A stretch of 46,229 nt of DNA from Bacteroidota bacterium (GTDB lineage: Bacteria > Bacteroidota > Bacteroidia > Palsa-948). Where the stretch lies: contig JACRAM010000050.1 in NCBI GenBank assembly GCA_016213405.1, forward strand, positions 1 to 46,229, written 5' to 3'. Shown piece after piece: positions 46,173 through 46,229 of this stretch (the first letter of the stretch is position 1; each line of letters opens with the position of its first letter). The position numbers were made by a program, and so were the translations under genes. The notes under the pieces are model-generated. The model was given only the letters and a program-made list of their open reading frames with translations. It was not told the origin of the DNA and did no database searches.

Positions 46173-46229
46173 TCATAAAGTTTTAATCGTTTGTAGTTTG
46201 CCGATAAACTGTAGTAACCTTCTTTTGCA
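46173..46229 (-). CDS. Possible C-terminal end of an intron-encoded protein (partial)
   Basis: An open frame entering from outside the window and ending TGA at 46,173-46,175, just upstream of the intron-like structure. Only 18 residues are visible (CKRRLLQFIGKLQTIKTL). The position is what an intron-encoded reverse transcriptase would have, but the residues alone show nothing. Confidence 0.25.
   Translation of the reverse strand, partial: CKRRLLQFIGKLQTIKTL

Larger units (their letters stand above)
33854..46229. other. Probable accessory island beside tRNA-Phe
   Basis: From the tRNA 3' end onward there are no recognised housekeeping genes. The content is ArdC-like, SymE-like and methylase-like genes, a phage-type initiator, orphan DNA methyltransferases and hypothetical proteins. 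No integrase, no second tRNA 3' repeat and no right boundary are visible, so the extent is a guess and the element may be degenerate or continue past the window. Confidence 0.55.

Noticed and set aside
45901-46176. Minus-strand open frame of 91 codons at the right edge
   Set aside because: It runs through the intron-like stems and the 107-bp hairpin; the sequence is better explained as structured non-coding DNA.
33854-46229. Second copy of the tRNA-Phe 3' end as a right attachment site
   Set aside because: I looked for the GGTTCAAATCCGGGAGGTGCC stretch in the island and did not find it.

Overview
The window reads as chromosomal DNA of a Bacteroidota bacterium, probably an uncultured lineage. 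The evidence is the outer-membrane gene complement (LptC, LpxD-like, LptF/G-like, OmpA-like, many lipoproteins), a coaX–outer membrane protein–lptC order, a Bacteroidota-style -7 box (TACATTTG) ahead of a tRNA gene, moderately AT-rich DNA, and abundant short palindromic and tandem repeats between and inside genes. No rRNA and no CRISPR array were seen.

Region 1 (1-33,700) is mostly core genome. Minus-strand genes encode enolase, a lipoprotein, AccA, an LptF/G-type permease, the fluoride channel CrcB, a PAP2 phosphatase, a hydrolase-TPR lipoprotein, a repeat-domain potassium channel, an OmpA-family protein, Obg, adenylate kinase, Hpt and gamma-glutamyltransferase. Interleaved plus-strand genes encode IspE, PurE, a TPR/adenylate cyclase, an alpha/beta hydrolase, RbfA, a methyltransferase, a GxxExxY protein, a LolC/E-type permease and a CPBP protease. 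Minus-strand MsbA-like ABC exporter, DusB, YqeY, a SpoIIE-type phosphatase and a coaX-OMP-lptC-lpxD-like operon complete it. Its striking feature is repeat invasion of coding sequence. GC-rich hairpin elements sit in frame inside at least six proteins, and a seventh lies where two convergent genes end. Short tandem repeats encode parts of IspE, the cyclase and two signal peptides. An A-rich repeat supplies an identical 24-bp leader with start codon to two genes. An IS200-like (RAYT-type) transposase with mirrored palindromes lies at 29.4-30.1 kb.

Region 2 (26.8-29.4 kb) holds MITE-like inverted-repeat elements, an XRE regulator whose upstream DNA carries an exact 21-bp-period AT-rich array, and a phosphatase gene bounded by 12-bp inverted repeats.

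Region 3 (about 33,854-46,229), beyond tRNA-Phe, looks like an accessory island: two divergent halves of an ArdC-type anti-restriction protein, a SymE-like protein, a SAM-binding methylase relative without a catalytic motif, a DUF5655 protein, a secreted M48-type protease, a D12-class and a beta-class DNA methyltransferase, and a phage-O-like replication initiator. Its most unusual part (35.9-42.1 kb) is a run of single-gene cassettes. Each starts with a related promoter (TTG, 19-20 nt, then TATCATGC or a variant) and most end in an intrinsic terminator. One cassette has no convincing ORF and instead predicts a compact structured RNA of about 100 nt (39,244-39,343). The right edge carries a long hairpin and what looks like the 3' end of a group II intron.

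All functional names rest on reading motifs by eye. No database search, folding or alignment program was run.
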